DNA of 64,000 nucleotides from Lethocerus indicus (taxonomy: Eukaryota; Arthropoda; Insecta; Hemiptera; Belostomatidae): contig JACDQD010000102.1 of the NCBI GenBank assembly GCA_019843655.1, forward strand, positions 4,039,501 through 4,103,500, in the 5' to 3' direction. Below are positions 13,213-29,000 of this stretch, piece after piece. A program made the translations under genes and the position numbers. Each line of letters begins with the position of its first letter. The first letter of the stretch is position 1. Under the pieces are notes generated by a model, which was not told where the DNA came from, searched no databases, and worked only from the letters and a program-made list of their open reading frames with translations.

Positions 13213-16200
13213 AAGTTCCTCCCTACGTCACCTTATTTGTTTTAATATTCAGCCTAACGCAAGGGAATAGAGACTTATTTTTATCTCTGAAATTTCAGAA
13301 TGTTAATTCCACAAATAAATAATGTTCTTATTAAAGTTTATTTGTTATCATTGTTGACAGATATGTATGAAACTTCTGTACGCTTATGCATATTAAACTT
13401 GCCAATTGATAAACTAAATTACGTTCAGTGTTTTCACTGGGGACTGGACCGATAAGAGGTCCCGATCAAACCACTGGTCCTATCCAGGGAGTAATGTATT
13501 ACTAGGGGGATGACAGCTCTTGTGCGTATATCTACGAAATTCGGACCATTTGTTTTAGTTAGCCCGTCGAATTGGATCCAACGTTTATTGTTTCTTTATC
13601 GACAATTCACCATTTGCCTGCACATTGCCAGTTCAGGCTTTGACAATTCCCTTTTTTTGTAAACCTGTCTGAAATATTGGTACTACTTACTGAAGAAGGT
13701 TTTAAATCCTTCGTTAATTAAACTTCAAGCCCGTGTAATGGCATGCATGCATATAAATAGCGTTATGCAGTCGGCCTGCGCAAATGCCAGCATTTTGTCT
13801 GAAGTTGAAGGGCACCTTAAAGGAATCGAAATTTAAAAAAAGACGCTTCAAGGTTCCGGTTACATAATATGCTGTCTGTTTTTTTCTTAACGTTTCATTT
13901 CCAGATTACGTTCGGTTAGAAGAACCTTCCGATTGAGGTTGCTCTAACCGTCTGGAATCTAGCTGTCTGGCAGTGCCGTTTATAAGCTGCGCCTGGCAGA
14001 GGCAGATTAACAAGATAGTTCAGGTTGGTTCCGGTCACGAGAGAATACTATTGACCTTGTCCGCTGCATGCCTCCTTCCTTTCCATCTTGCACCCACCCA
14101 CTTTTACGAGGGAACCGATATAGGAAACATGTTTTTCCCTAGAGAAATAAAAGGGTAAACCTTTATGGGGGCGTTAACGACCAGGGAACCTTGATATAGC
14201 GTTGGCGTTGAAAAGATCGGAATTCATTAAGTTATAAAAGATTTTAAATAACCACCACAACCGTTATCTATAAATGCGGGGATTCTTTATTCATTTTTAT
14301 CGTCTCTTCAATTTTCAACCGCATATTCAGACTCGTGTCCAGTAATATTAACACCTTATGAACAAGGGTTAAAACATTTTCAAAAATGTACTATTCGTAA
14401 GTAGTCAACAGCGGTACATTTCAGTGAACATCTTTTAGTCTAACATCTGTTAGTAAATTATTGGGATAGGTTGCTAATAACTAGCTCGTTTTTGCTCAGC
14501 GTTAAAATTATTGCATTCATCGCACTGAAAGCATCTAGCAGACGTTTATTGAAATTTTTGATCGAGGAAAAAGTCGTGACAGAAAATAATTTCAGTTTCG
14601 ATGATTATTTTTCTCAAGTTTCTCTCTCGGTTTTGATTGCTTCGCTGTGAGAACCGCTGACAAACGCTCATGAAACTGCTTTTATTTATATTTTACATAC
14701 TTATTAGCATAATAAACCGTATGATTGTTCGTTGGTGAAAGTTAGGGACGTTTGTTTTAACTTTCCAAGTGGGATTCGGGGAGGCGGCCGGCTCCCACAA
14801 TTCGTCATGACAGTACAACTTCCGTTCTTGAGTTCGACGGAGGAAATGTATAAAATAAAAATATAAATATTTCCCTTTTTTTCTTATTACGATCGCCGCT
14901 TGATTGATCGGAGATTTCCTTCCTGCACCCAGCCACCAAACCATCGTTCCTATTTGAATTTATTTTTTTTTAAGCGGACATTGCGCACAGAAAAGGCATA
15001 GAGTGAGCATCGTATTGACACAGAACTACCGAAAATGTATACAGCAACAGACCTGTGCTGGAACTCTGTTCAATGATACAAGCACTCTGAAAACTATAGA
15101 TTGTGATAGTGAGAGAGATGCTCTGTAAAGATATTTTTTTTACAGGGCCCGTGTTTGAACCGGAGTATATATCCCGGGAGTTTTCGTTCCCTGTTCTATT
15201 TGCCGTCACAGCTTTTTGCCTGCCGCGAAACCCTTTTTCGAAATCGCATATCGCATACACTCCCGCATAGGTTGGTAACAAATTTGCGAGGTCCTCATTT
15301 TCCGGAACGTGGGTTTTGCCCCGGGATTGTTTTAATTTAACTTTCAAGAAAGGGATAACTCTCGAAGTAATTGCTTCATTTCTCTTCACGCTAACTGTAA
15401 GTAATTCGGGCCCCGTTTAAGGTGGCGAGTTCAGAATTCATGTGCTGCTGTAAACTTTGTGCAACTTATATATTATCCCTAGAAATGTAATTCTTCCCAG
15501 AATCTCAAACACTCAACAGTTGGACTTACTATTTGAAAATTGCGAGGGAATGTTTTTCAACCCACGCAGCTACATTTGCTCGCCTAGTTCCTTTAGTCTA
15601 GTTCGACATCTTTAACCGGTATAATATCGTCGTCATACATCTTCTTAGGTTTATTCCATAAAAGAAAACTGTTGATATATAAATTAACAAAAAACTAAAA
15701 CTTCTGTTCCTGGAAATCTGCTCATTCCTTGTCAATTATACTCAAATAGGATAATAAATACTTTTGGTACCATTAATTGTTTCTATTTTTCCCTTTTAAA
15801 ATTTATACTTCCTTTTTTTACCATATTTCATTCGATCTTCCGAGACTAGTCTCGCTGATTTGCTCCTTTGCTAGACCGGTTCCAGCTGCTCGCCATCTTC
15901 ATTACTATATCGGTTGCCTGTGGGTCATCGTGTCTGCACTCTCTCTGCACGTTTACTGTGGATATTGTTTTTCTTCAATTTATATATTTTTTTAAGGAAT
16001 AAAATTACAGTTCAGCATGACACAGTTATACATTTCTGTGTTCCTAGTGTAAAAAACTAAAATAAACAGAATTAAGGGAAATGTAATAAAATAAAATATT
16101 TTACCTGAATATTTAGTGCGCAGGATCCGTTCCTAGAATCTGACACCGCTATTACTATTGCAGTCGTTCTGTTTTTGTTTTATTCGAAAGTTTTTAAAAT

Positions 16201-19200
16201 TATCCGCGTCTTAGAGATTGCTTAAAGATTACTTCGTCAGCCTCATCACCGAAACAGGTTGGCCAACCATAAACGAATTGGCCGGTGACCTCAAGGTTTC
16301 ATTAGTGGTAGAGTGGGCCAGATATTTTGAGATAGGGAGGGCCGGGTAGGGGTCGGCCTCCGCCGATATGCCGTCGATTTGGATTCGGGGCGCGACTCCA
16401 GAGCGGGGGCCTCTGAATTTCTAAGTTTCGGGTCAGGCCTCGTTGCCCAACCGGCGGCGTTTATTGCCCCGAATCGGTTTTCGCTCCGCTGGGCCTTTAG
16501 TTCGAGTAATATGAATCCGTTATTCGGAAGATATCGTGAAAAATCGGTTTGCGAAGAAAGAATATTTACTGCCCGGAATTTGAACAGAAAATTCTCCCAG
16601 TTTTCTCAGTGTTCAGGCACGACAGCATATATAAATTCATATACATTTAAGAACTTAATTACTGAACTTAAGAACAGAAATTAAGATAAAAGCAAAGACG
16701 TTTGTTATAACCTGATGAAACGTGTTGTAAGAAATGTTCTTACTCTGGGTTAACTAATTCTGATATTTAAAGTTTATAATCAGTGTGCGTATTAATTTTT
16801 TCTTTCTTCCTTACAACACAAGACCAAATAGGTGACATCTATTTTCGTCGCGAGAAACGTTAGAAGCGTCTGTGCACGCCCCTCTAAACAGGAACTGCGG
16901 ACTGTACCTCCTATATGACCACTTCCCTATCCTGTCTACAACATGCCAGTCAATCGTGCGCAGTATTCATCCGGTCCGATAACGAACGGTTAATGAAAGT
17001 CAATTGAGTCGTTGATCCTGCCGTATTATTCACTTTATCAACTATTTTTCTTGAAGACGGGATGTGAGACGAAAGTCTAGGACAAACCAAACAGAATGAA
17101 ATGGATGACAAATTTGGGTTATGTAGAAAAATTGATTACCTGAAATGGAAACACCATGTTTAAATAACTAAATGAAGTACTGAATAGAAACATATAAGAA
17201 CATAATAATGATTCTGTATTCGAAAACTATCAACATAGTTCTGTGCGAAATTGTCTAAATTGTCAAAATATATACGGCGTTTTCTGTTTTATAAAAGATA
17301 TTCCAGGTATTCATGGAGTAACTAATTATAAATGAGATGACAAACTTGACATTTCTCTTTCTATCTATGTCTGGAACCTTCTCAGGTTATATGGTTACTT
17401 AATATTTCCCGCATTATGGGAGATGGCAAGGAATTCAGCAATTCGTTCGACCATCCTCCAACGCTCAGTTGGGTCCGACTGCGCATTGCCCTTGGAAAAC
17501 AGCATCGTGTGACGACGCGGTCCGCCCCCCCTCCTACATGCCAGGCGGGAGACTGCCTATTTAAACATTCAAACTGTCAATTATCCGTAATTAAGGCCGA
17601 TCAGTGGATTTATTGCCGACGTTTCTTTCATAACCGGTTCCGGTTCGATATTCATAATGCGGCCGGTTAATATGCAGGTGTGGCACTGTTTTGCTTTACG
17701 GTTTTGCCAACTGTATGACGCCATGTCTCTTAGCCGGTTTATATATGCTTTCTCTGAACGAATATATACTTCGACTTTTATTTACCATTTATACGACTCC
17801 TCCCGGTGTAAAATAAACGTCTTTATTCCTCGGACTTGTCTTAATGAATTATTTAACTGAGCGTCGACCCCTTGACATCTAACACTGGGGGGATAAATTT
17901 AAGACCTCTTGTTTAATAACCCGCCTTGGGTAAAGTTTAAATTGAATAACGCCATTACTTAATTGGTCTTCTCTACATTGTTGATCCGTCGGTAGTATTG
18001 GGATAATAAATTAAGATAGTATTTTTGTTATAAACAACCGTAGATGACTTTTTTTAGTTCATTGTCTTTTCTGGGTGGCACTTGTTAAAATTCTGCTCTC
18101 GGTATTGCCTGGCGACTGGTTATTTAACTATAAATTCTGAACTAAGTTCAGTTAGGGACAGTTTTCCTAGTTTCCGAGTAAAGCATCCTATCCCTGCCCC
18201 ACCGTAGAACGGCAATAAAACGAGAGCGACATAAATTAACAGTAAATTTATATATTTACACTAGCTGGGTACACCTACTTTGCCGTATTCGTTTTTATTC
18301 AGTCGCCCGACTCGAAAGGACTGTTTCCTCGACGGGACGTATAATGGCGGAATCGTCGCGACGAAAGCGCGTTTAGTTTTTCCCATCGGACTTCGGACTT
18401 TTAAAATAACGACCGCCCATTTATTTCACAACAGAACTTTTACCCGGTGGCGTCTTTATTGCCAGAGTCGTCAAGGGAGTTTTCGGGGGAGAACTTCGGC
18501 TCCGATTTGCATTTTTGAATTATTGCTTCCAGGCTCCTCCGAGGAAGAGTTAGGAGCGGACCATTGAAGAATTATGTCCGCACTTGGGATATAACCCCGC
18601 AGCGTTTGTTCGGGCCCCTTTCACTCTTCATTCACCGGGTCCGAACAGATAATCATCTTTCGAGTAGCGTCGCCGCTCAACTATCGTGGGGGCCCCCCAT
18701 CCAATCCACTTTCACAATCGAAGTGTCTTGAGAAAATTTCCGACCGTCGTGTTCTTTTTGATTGCGTGTGCGACAGGATCGCAGGTTGTATAAACCTGTA
18801 CCTGTAGGCATTCTAAGGAATCCGTGAGGCTATATTTTGCTCACGCGAAATATTTCCAAATTAGTAAATGCCTCTTAGAAAGCGATTTAATTCCTTAAAA
18901 TCTGTATTTACGCCGAATTCTCTTGTTATTCTCAGTGTTGGCTGAGCACCCCTCATATATAAAAATGTGTGAGAAACGTTGAAGCATTACTGCCTGTACA
19001 GAGATGGATCTAGTCAACTACTTGAACAAAGGTTGCCCAGGGTTAAAGCGATCTGTAGGTTATGTTACCTACAGCGATATTTTTAAGATGCGATCATTAT
19101 TTGCAACAACTATTGTATAGTAATGTCGAATCATCAATTATGTAATTTTGCATTATTTTCTTATGAAATGTTTCCAAACGTAGCGCGGTAAACCTAAGAT

Positions 19201-21049
19201 TTAAACCCAGTGTGGTTTTCAATGGCCAGAGTGACGTAGAATACCGCGCTGTCTTGTTGCCGCTTAGGTAGGTTTAGATTATTTGCGGCTGATGTCACCT
19301 TTTATTTCAGTTCGTTTTCCAGCTATTGTCTCGTAAATCCTACCGCTCCCTTGATCGAATACCCATTTAAACTCTTCAATACTACCAAGTTCCACGACCG
19401 AAACTTGCCTTGTCCGCGGACCGTTTTGTTTCATTCTATTTTAAGGGGGTGACTAGCGAAATTTAACAAACTTTTTTATTTTATAAACCTCCCTAAATAG
19501 GGACGCGCCCGTTCTAGGAAAGCCTATAAACTGGATGTATCATCGTTATTATTCATTCGCCGCTGTTTGATTTTCATTTTTATTTGTTTCGACCTTCGCG
19601 TTTTTTATGAACCCGGGCAAATATAAAAGTTTTTATGCGGAACCGATTATATTTCTCGATACTGGCGCTTACCCAACTTGAAGCATTGAATATTCCTTCT
19701 TCTTGAAACTTTACTCTGGGGTCTTTAAAGTTACTGCTTTTCGCGCAGAAATAAATTCGAGATTACATAAATCCTTTAAGCATTCTAGTATAATTTTATG
19801 GCAACTGTAGGGCCGAAGTTCCTTATGTTATAGCGATGATGATGAGCGATTCAATCGAATTTAATACACATTTTGAATGAGTTATTTATTTTGATAAATT
19901 TCACTGTCAACATTTGTATGTTTATGAAGAGGAATTTTTTACTTACAAGTGTCAGATATGGATACAAAAATACATTTTATCAGCACATTCTCGAGACTAA
20001 AGGCGTTATTTAATGCTCTCCAATATGGACAATAAACTGTTCAATTGAATTGCGTCAGTAGAATTAGTTCAACAGAGTCGAGATAGCTCTTAGTAATTCA
20101 TAGGCATGAGAATATTTGGAAGCAAAAGTTGTACAGGAAATAATATGTTTAAATCGTAAAAAAATCCATCTATTTTAAGATGCGGTGACAATGTTTTAAT
20201 TACGCCGCTATGTTTTAAGTCACGAATCAATGGCTATATAAGTGAGTGTTGCAAATGAAGTCAGTACGAATAAAGGTAAATGTATCCATAAAAAAGTAAG
20301 TGCCAATTATTACCTTATCGTTTATGGGAACCGCGCGGGATACGCTAGGGTCACACCGTCAAGGATTTAACGTCAACTCAATAACTTAAGGCGTCTGCCT
20401 TTTCGAGTAAGCGGCGTTTCGCAAATAGGAAAATAATGTAGTTTTTTCCTTCTTGTCTGCGCGGTTTCTTATTGTTCCGCTCCGACTTTCGTAAGAAACG
20501 TGTAAATGCCAAGGCCAGAAAGGACTCCTTTAAACGGGATCGAGGGATCGGACAGCGGTGTCCGCCCTGTGAGATATGTAGATACCCCGCGTCACATCCG
20601 GGTCAACTGTTCGCCGGACTATTGAAAATGCTCCACACCCCCTCCCTCAGGACGGGAAATCTATTCTATTATAATTACGGAAAGACTTCCTGTCTGCATA
20701 ACAAGCCTGGATAATGACGCAGGTTGGATAATGCCAGAGATAAATATCTCCTGAACTGCAGGGAAAGGAATCTGGCGCGATCTGGATACCTGTCGGACTT
20801 TCATGCCTTGTAGAACCGACTGTTTTTTTCTCCCTGAACAACCCGATGCATCGTTGGTTCGCGTTCATCATCCCTTTGTAATACTCATAATGACTCGTAC
20901 GGGTATTCATGCACTTTGTTTCGTTATTCATCCATCGATGCGATTTCACCTATCGCTTATATAAACTCCATATAATGGGTTTTTTGGAAGGTTATGTTGG
21001 AAGGCTTAGATCGAACTGCATGAAGTATGAATTATGTGGAATAAACGTT

Positions 21050-21101
<52 letters not shown>

Positions 21102-23032
21102 AACATACATGCTTTACTTAAAAGTATAACAAATTATTTTTTTGTTGCTACGTACTAAAGGCATGCAAACATTCTTTTTAAAATCAGTTTTTTTTTCACT
21201 TCCTTCACGACATTCTCCTGTAACGGTTTTATCTAGCATTTCTTGTTTTAGAAAATATCTCTCTAATTTTTTTCCTCTCCAGTCCGTGTCTTGGTATTAA
21301 ACCGAGTCGTCCGTCCTTGCCTGAAAATCTTATCGCTCTTATATTTCGACTTGTTTTCACCTCGGATTACAGCGTTCTGACGTGAACTGACATCGCAGCA
21401 AAACAAATCGGAAATTCGAGATTTTCACCTCTGTCTGCCGCTCGTTCCTCTTTTTTTTGTTTGTGAAAATATCGGGAGCATTTTCTCTCTGCGCGATTGC
21501 CCACGCAGTTCCGTGGGCGGTTCATCTCCGAAACGAATCGGCGAAGCACAACGAATTTCGGCCCTAAATGTTAGGTTCAGTATCAATTTGCAGCCATCCC
21601 GATAGGAACCAATAAATAGTTATTATTGAAGTTAAATAAATTTCGTGTTTTTTACGCCTAGTACATAATTCACATACTTTAGATATTGCAGTTAGGTTTA
21701 TATGTATTAGTTTATGGTAAGTGGGCACGAGTGATGACGTCTCTAATCATCATTAAATCACAACAGAAGTGAAGTAACACTAGTTACATGGTTTTTCATA
21801 TGTAACAACTGACAATTTTGTTTAATCGCTGTGCTTGTGTCATAATCATTAATGACATGGATAAATGTGTAAACGACCTCAACAGTTGCATTCTTTGGAG
21901 TTTTCGAATCCTTCTAAGGACCTATTAGGGGAAGTCGGGTCATTTATTATTATGATAGCGGGAACGACTATAAAGAAATCATTTTGAAGCCTGCGACTAT
22001 TAAAAACCTATTAAAAATATATCGAAAGGATGAGAAGAATTAATTCTATTACCATTACTTTATAATTATGGGATTCGGAATAAATACTTTAAATCTTATA
22101 TAACTATAGCGTGTTTTACTTAAGAGGTTGCGTCATAAGGCGATATACCATAACAGGTTTATGCGGCTTCAACAGTGATACAACTTAGGAGTTATGTATT
22201 TAATTGTTGTTTGTTCTAAATATCGTATTTCTTATTTTTCGACCATTGACCTGTTAGCTAGGCGTCCCATTCGAACTATGAAATTTAAGTCAATATATGT
22301 TTTCTGACAAACACGAGGAACTGAATTGAATCTATTCAGTTGAGTCATTCATTTGTATGAGAATGTGTCGTTTGTCAAATTAAATGGAATGTTGCGTACA
22401 AATTGTATGCAATATACATTACCTAGTTTATGTCTGGTTTTCTATCCCCAGGATTATATTTTTGCTGTTGTAAAAAAACGAATTGTTATTTTCCAACGAA
22501 ACTGCTGAAGTAGGCTGGGTATTGAGACCGCTTTATGTGTTGGTTTGGTCAGTTCAAGTAGCTGGAACATCAGTAGGCGGCTAGCCTCGATTAGTTAACA
22601 AGGACAATGACCAACACTGTAGGTAGTGTGCTCGTCTCTCAGAATAGCATTATTGACTGTACAAAACTTTCACTCATGCCAACCGGACGTGAGAATGAAC
22701 CAAACAAAAACTGTACCCATATTCTGTTTCATCACTTTGGCTTTGGAAGAGTCAAGATATTTTTCTTGTCAGAAGTGTATCTAGTTTATTCAAAATTACA
22801 ATTCTTATAGTGGCGAACTTGCGCCATGGGGCGAAATATGTATTTGACCCCAATAATGAATTGTAACTACCTGTTATACCTGATGGACAATAGGCGGCCT
22901 CTGAACTCTTTAATCCGTGTCCGCCTAGTTGCTCTTTCGCAACAGTTCGATTGTACGGACATTTCTGAGGGGCTGACTTTATTAGAGGGCGGCTATCTCG
23001 GTCTTGTGAATAACCCATGTGGGCTCCGCTCG

Positions 23033-23073
<41 letters not shown>

Positions 23074-26000
23074 TTGAACACGGCAGCCTGTATTTGCTCG
23101 GCCGAGGTCGTTATACCAGGCAGGAGCTGGTACACACTCGCCAGTGATTGATGATATTTCCAACCCAGTTTTATTGTAACGTCCCGTCGGATAGTCGATA
23201 GTTGCCGCCGTTGGCCCAGTTTCACCAAAGGCGAAATACACACCTAACGTATTCTATTAAAGTTTTCCTGATAACGTCATTATGTTTGGAAATAAGGCTT
23301 TGTGGCTTGTTCATTGTAAATTTATCGCGAAAAGCTAGATCAGATAGGCTGGTTTGGTGAGCCACTCGAGCATATTGGTTGTCTGTCTGCACTTTTACTG
23401 GCTCATTACTTGTGTACTGTGTCAGGAAAAGTGCAGTCAAGATGCGCCACAAGCAATAGGTGTAACAACCAACCGAGCGAGAGGAGATAGAACACCGTAA
23501 AAACTATAGTTCTTAGTGTTATCTAAACCGAATGATAAGTACCTTCTGGACCAGATAACATAGCCGCTACAGGTGTGCTTGTTCTGTTATCTGTGTAGGG
23601 TAGGTGTGGTATGTGTAAACAAATGCTTTGCGGGTAAAGCTTTGTCGCTGTAAATCGCCCCGCTTGTTGGATCAGGGCTTTGTTTTTGGAGATACGCCGT
23701 GTACTGTGTATGACAATGTTTCTAGTATATTTAATTCTGACTCGAATTTTAATCATTATTGCGCTATTGCCGCGGCATACCTAATGAAATAATTTGCAAT
23801 GCAAAACCGTGGTAATACCTGCAACGGAAAATACACTGCTAAACGGTAAAATGTAATGCATAGCCATTGATACCAGCTATTTAATCTGTAAAGTAGTCAT
23901 ATTTGATATCCATCAAACGTTGACGCAACGCCATGTGGACAGGCTGAATCTAAAAATCCGTTCGAATCTACCTGAAGTATATTTTACAAACTCACAATGT
24001 TGGAGACCGTGATACAAAATATTTTTTTAATTGGTTTTACAGGGTGTACTGACTGCTTTTTCACCGTAATTTTGTATGGAACGTGTACAACCCGCGCCAT
24101 GCTAGTCCGTTTTATGGGTGTGGTCTTCTTCGAACACGATTCTAGTTGAGGGCATAGACTCGCTAGAAATATGGTTGATGCATGGCTGGTAGGATGCGGG
24201 TTGCATAAACTGGGCATAAACCGAGGCCGTCTGCACACCTCTTGGTTTCACCTTTCTTTACGGCCCTCTTGCTCTCCTCTCTTTCTCTTTTAGGCCCTCG
24301 AACCGCCACCTTACTGTAATTGTGGCGTACGCCGCCCGATTTCTCCGCCTCAATGATCGGACCGCTGTTTTACGCTTTCCGCCGCTCATCTGCCGGCTCC
24401 AAGTTATAAAATCTGACCTGCGGTGAACTGTATTACGTATACCCTCAAAATATTATCGTGGGATAAATCTTTTATCGCGCATTGTATAATATCAGTAAAG
24501 CCAATAACATACAGGGAGTGAAAGACTACGGTTTTTTGGATTTGAGTCCATCGAAATTTGTTATCCTCTCTCATATGACGAATGGTGCTCCTTTCGCTCT
24601 CGCACTTTAACAGTACATCCCAGCGATCGACAGTTCGGAATGTAAATTAGTTTAATTTTGTAATACTTTTATGTTCGAATTTCTTACGGATTTATTGTAC
24701 AAGCATGTGTCGTAAGTAGAAGATTATTAATTGGCAACCGTCCATGTAGTCGTTCTGCAGCAAGTACTCCGATCATTCTCGAACACAGGCAACAGTATTA
24801 TATAACTTAAATATAACAAATGCCAGATAACAATTTGAATAATAATTTAATTCTAGACAACTCTCTTTTAATAGTTTAAATATCTTGTAGAATAAACAGC
24901 AAAATCTATTCCGATTTGAAAGTCGCGTTCGTTCACGAAACAGCAGCTTCCCGATATAATAAATCCTTCCATTCCAAAATATCCTATCGCTTCAATCCTT
25001 TGATTCAACAGCTCTCCTCACTTCACCTCACTGAAAATCCCGAGCTCCACATGATTTCCTCACTACCTAGTAACGATAGGATAATATAATTAAAAAATTG
25101 TAGTCCTTACATAAAATTAAAAGAAAAATATATTGTTGAAACCGCCTGCTAAATTATGCAAGGCTAGAACCCGGTGATACGTTATCACAATGGTAAACAA
25201 CTACAAGTGGGGTATTCACTGTTATTCAGATAGATCAGCAAAGCCCGTGCTCTTAATTAAAATTTATTGTGATGGGTATAAATCAGTGTAAATCTTTTCC
25301 CATATTATATAATCAAGATTTTTTCTGTTTATTGCGCGTTTAATTCGGAGAAATATTATACAGCCTGAATTTATTGCGATTCGTCCTTGGGCGGGTTTTT
25401 TAATCGAATTGCCATACTTTCTCCATACGGCGTATGCGGCGAAAGTTACGGACACCGGTTTCTCCGGGTTTCTAGTCCAATGAAGTCACTGCAATGATGC
25501 GAAACGGGACCGCCAAAGAAAGACGCGGTATAACATATCTATAACATTCGATACGCATTTGCGATTTCTCCTCCTCTGAATTAACATCTGGCATCGATTA
25601 GTTATTGAAAATACATAATTGAAAGTTGCCAGTTAATTAGAAAGTGTGTCTGAATCGTTCTTATTGTTACATGTTGGCCTTTAAAACGTCGAAGGCCCAA
25701 TTCCATTGAGAAATATGGTTCTGAGGTTCCTATCAATGTTCCTACCAAAATGTAAGCAGTGTGGACTGTTTTTTTTTATTACACAGTTCAACAGTTGTGT
25801 TCTCATATTTTCAATGTGTGGGTTAAACCTTAACCAAATTTTTCTCTCAAAGTTCGTTCAGTAATTGTCCCTTATAAATCCAAATAATCGGGACCCCCGC
25901 TGGGCAAACGAATGGTGGGCAGTTTTACTAATAAATGAAACTGAATCATTTCGGTCCGTCCGGTAGAAGACATTATCGTAATCCGGACCCCTTTTAAGTC

Positions 26001-29000
26001 TGCGAAACTCGTTGAGGTGCGGCCGTTAAAGATAAGGTCCCTAGTTATGTCGGGGACCTTTTCGAATAGTTTGCCCTGGATATTGGCGGTGGATTGTGGT
26101 AATAGAGGCGGTATTACCGCTCCAGACAGACTCCGTTTTACTTTCTCCTTATCCTGGAATTCTGCCCACCTCTAGATCTCCCACGATCCCTGGGACCTCG
26201 CTTAAATCACGGACTTTTTGCGCCTGTTCCTCGCTTTCGGTTAGCCCCAGGTGTTTTTCTACGCATAAATTAGGAATTGTAGTATCCAACTCGACCGACT
26301 TCTGATGAATGTTTGGTATAGTCAAGCGACAGAAAGCATAAAAGCGAGGAACCTGTTCCAAAAATTGGCACGAATGGATATCGATATTCACCTACATCGA
26401 TTTGTATATCTTTGAAATATAAAGAATATGCTTTGTGTTTCATGTTCACTTGGATTGTCCAAACTAACATAATAATAATGCAATGGAATTAGTTATAATA
26501 GTTTTTATTTATTTATTATTAATTTATCGACGACAGGTTAATTTAATCTTTGTTTTGAATAGACAACAATGTACCTTCCATGATGTCATTGGGGTGTGTA
26601 TAGTAATGTAACTAAATGTACGGTATGTAAAATTAACGGAGTGGCTGATTTCAATTATACTTTTAGCTTAAATTGGAACTTAAACGTGAGAATGGATAAA
26701 CGGTTTTTTTCTCTTTGGCACCAATTTCTGTCCGTAATTGCGTCATTTATGTGCAAAAATTGTTAATTGTTCATAATTCTGTTGCGCTTCGCAAGAAACC
26801 GTTCAGATGCGATTTTTCTGCACCGCCTCTCTCTCATCGCCTGTTATTAACAAATATTAACATCTATCACCTATTGTTGTATCGATCATCCCGCCTCCAT
26901 TAATTCGGCAAGAAAGTATTAGAAAAGTAGTTTTAGTTTATAATTTCTGACTACTTGTTCTTTGTAAAGTGTGTAAAGCGCATATTTTTTAATCGGACTA
27001 ACGGGTCACTGGTCGTGATCAGAGTATGTTAGCAACTAACATTATATGGATGAGCCTCGATCGTGATAGATGCATGATGTGACGTTAAAATATGATTTAA
27101 CAGTTTCAGTTTTCCTGTTTGTACGCATTATTCGACCCAGAGGCTCATAATTATAAATATTTCAACGTATACACGCAAATACAGCTTGGTATTTGCTTAT
27201 ATATTTACGGGTATTTATAAATACATAGAAGTTTTTGTTGAATTTCTTGTCCAATTGGGACCAATTATGTTTATAACATGTATTTTATTGTACTTAAGGG
27301 TGAGTGTGACGGCCCAAAACAAATTCCTGCAATTCTCATTGACGTCGCGGTTTCAGTCATAATTAGGAAGCGCGCGATAAGCGCGAACAGAAAAGCATTA
27401 GCAGTTAACACGAGTGATAAGATCTCACACAGTGGGAGTTTCCCGCGGCGGGGGCCATCTGTTGCTCAACAGTTGCTCAACTCAACTCATAACAATATAA
27501 GTTTAGAATACCTGTTTTGTGGTCTTCGAGGGGTTGGAATACCGTAGATTTCGTCTGTTCCTGTCGTCCGTTCGGATAGGGTGGTAGATGTGGGGTTGCC
27601 CAGTTCTTAGCCGTATAGTATTTTTTGTTGAAGTGAAAGTAGTTTTTGCCTAGGTTTTGTGGTCGTTAATTTTATTATTTCATTTGTGTACTCTACTGGG
27701 TTGTTAGGTGTGATCTTATAAGTGTTAGCTGCCCTTTCGGACGCGGTCCAACACAGCACGTACAGTACAGGGAACATACATTAGAAATGGTTTATCTAAA
27801 CAGCGAACAGCCCGTAGAATATGAATTGTACACTATAATCTCCGTTAGTAGTACATGGAGGCACTTTAGTATGTTATTTGAATAATAGCGTATTGATAGT
27901 TAATGAGCCGACTGACGTAGTATACGAAATACGATTGTACGACGGGAATTTTATATTTTACGACATTATTTTCACGGGAGAGGAAACTCGTTTCACCGTC
28001 GACGGGGGTTTAAGGGTTGCGGCGTCGGGAGGCTTTTTTCCCACCTGTGGGAGCGTTTCAAATATGCAGCGAGGGTAGGGGGCGGTCGTACATCGGGGCT
28101 ATTTGACCGATGAGTTGGGTTCCCAGTGGTATTGCGTATCGCCGTCATAATCCGACAAGTTCACTCAGCCGATCCCTCGGCCTTTTCCCAGCCTCCCAAA
28201 TAACGGACTGGGATATCGCAAACCCGCCAAGTGGATTTTCACCGTAAAGTACGAGTTTGATTTGTGCGAAGGATGGCAGTGACGAGTTACAATGAATAGT
28301 TGTTGTTACCACACACGGTGTTGAGAAGGAATTTGCAGTAGATTAGAAGTGGCAAAGAGAAATTATACTCTTTCATTATTTCGCTTTGAATATGATGAGA
28401 CTACTACTAAATAATTTTAGTTTATGTATTCTATTACTCATTACTCTATTACTCACTGGAAAACTAATCACACCTCTGATTTTGGCATTTTTATTGCCCT
28501 GTAATGAAATTAAAATGTTTCTCTGTTTTCATTCAAGCCACTAAACCTAGAATGTATAGAAATAATTAGAATTAATGGCTATTGTTCTTTAGTTACATAT
28601 CTTATTCCAAAAAGGAGTATCACGTAACATTTTAGAAGTGTAATTGCATCCATTACTTTATAATGCCGTAAATTGTACTAAAAGGGAAAACTAGGAAAAC
28701 TCGCCTAATGATTGCGTATTAATAATTCCAACAGCGCAATTCCCTTTCCGAATCTTTTATTGCCGTCGTTTATGAAGATATTTTCTCTCGCTTTCAAAGC
28801 GTGTTACTTTCCTTAGTAAATGAAATGTTGCTTTGTACCGTCATCCTCTCTTAAAGCGCTGGAAAGGGTTCCGCGAGGCTCTAAATGTTGGCCGCCGGTT
28901 CAGCCGGCCGTGTGCAGTTAATGGGCCCCTTCCTCGGGATTCGCCCCTCGCCATTGTCAAAGACAACTCAGTCTTTGTCCCCCTCCCCTCACTTCCTCCT

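Noticed and set aside
22752..23243. 163-codon minus-strand frame with a long Ser-Leu repeat
   Set aside because: The frame is kept open by the (AG)n microsatellite and has no recognisable domain.
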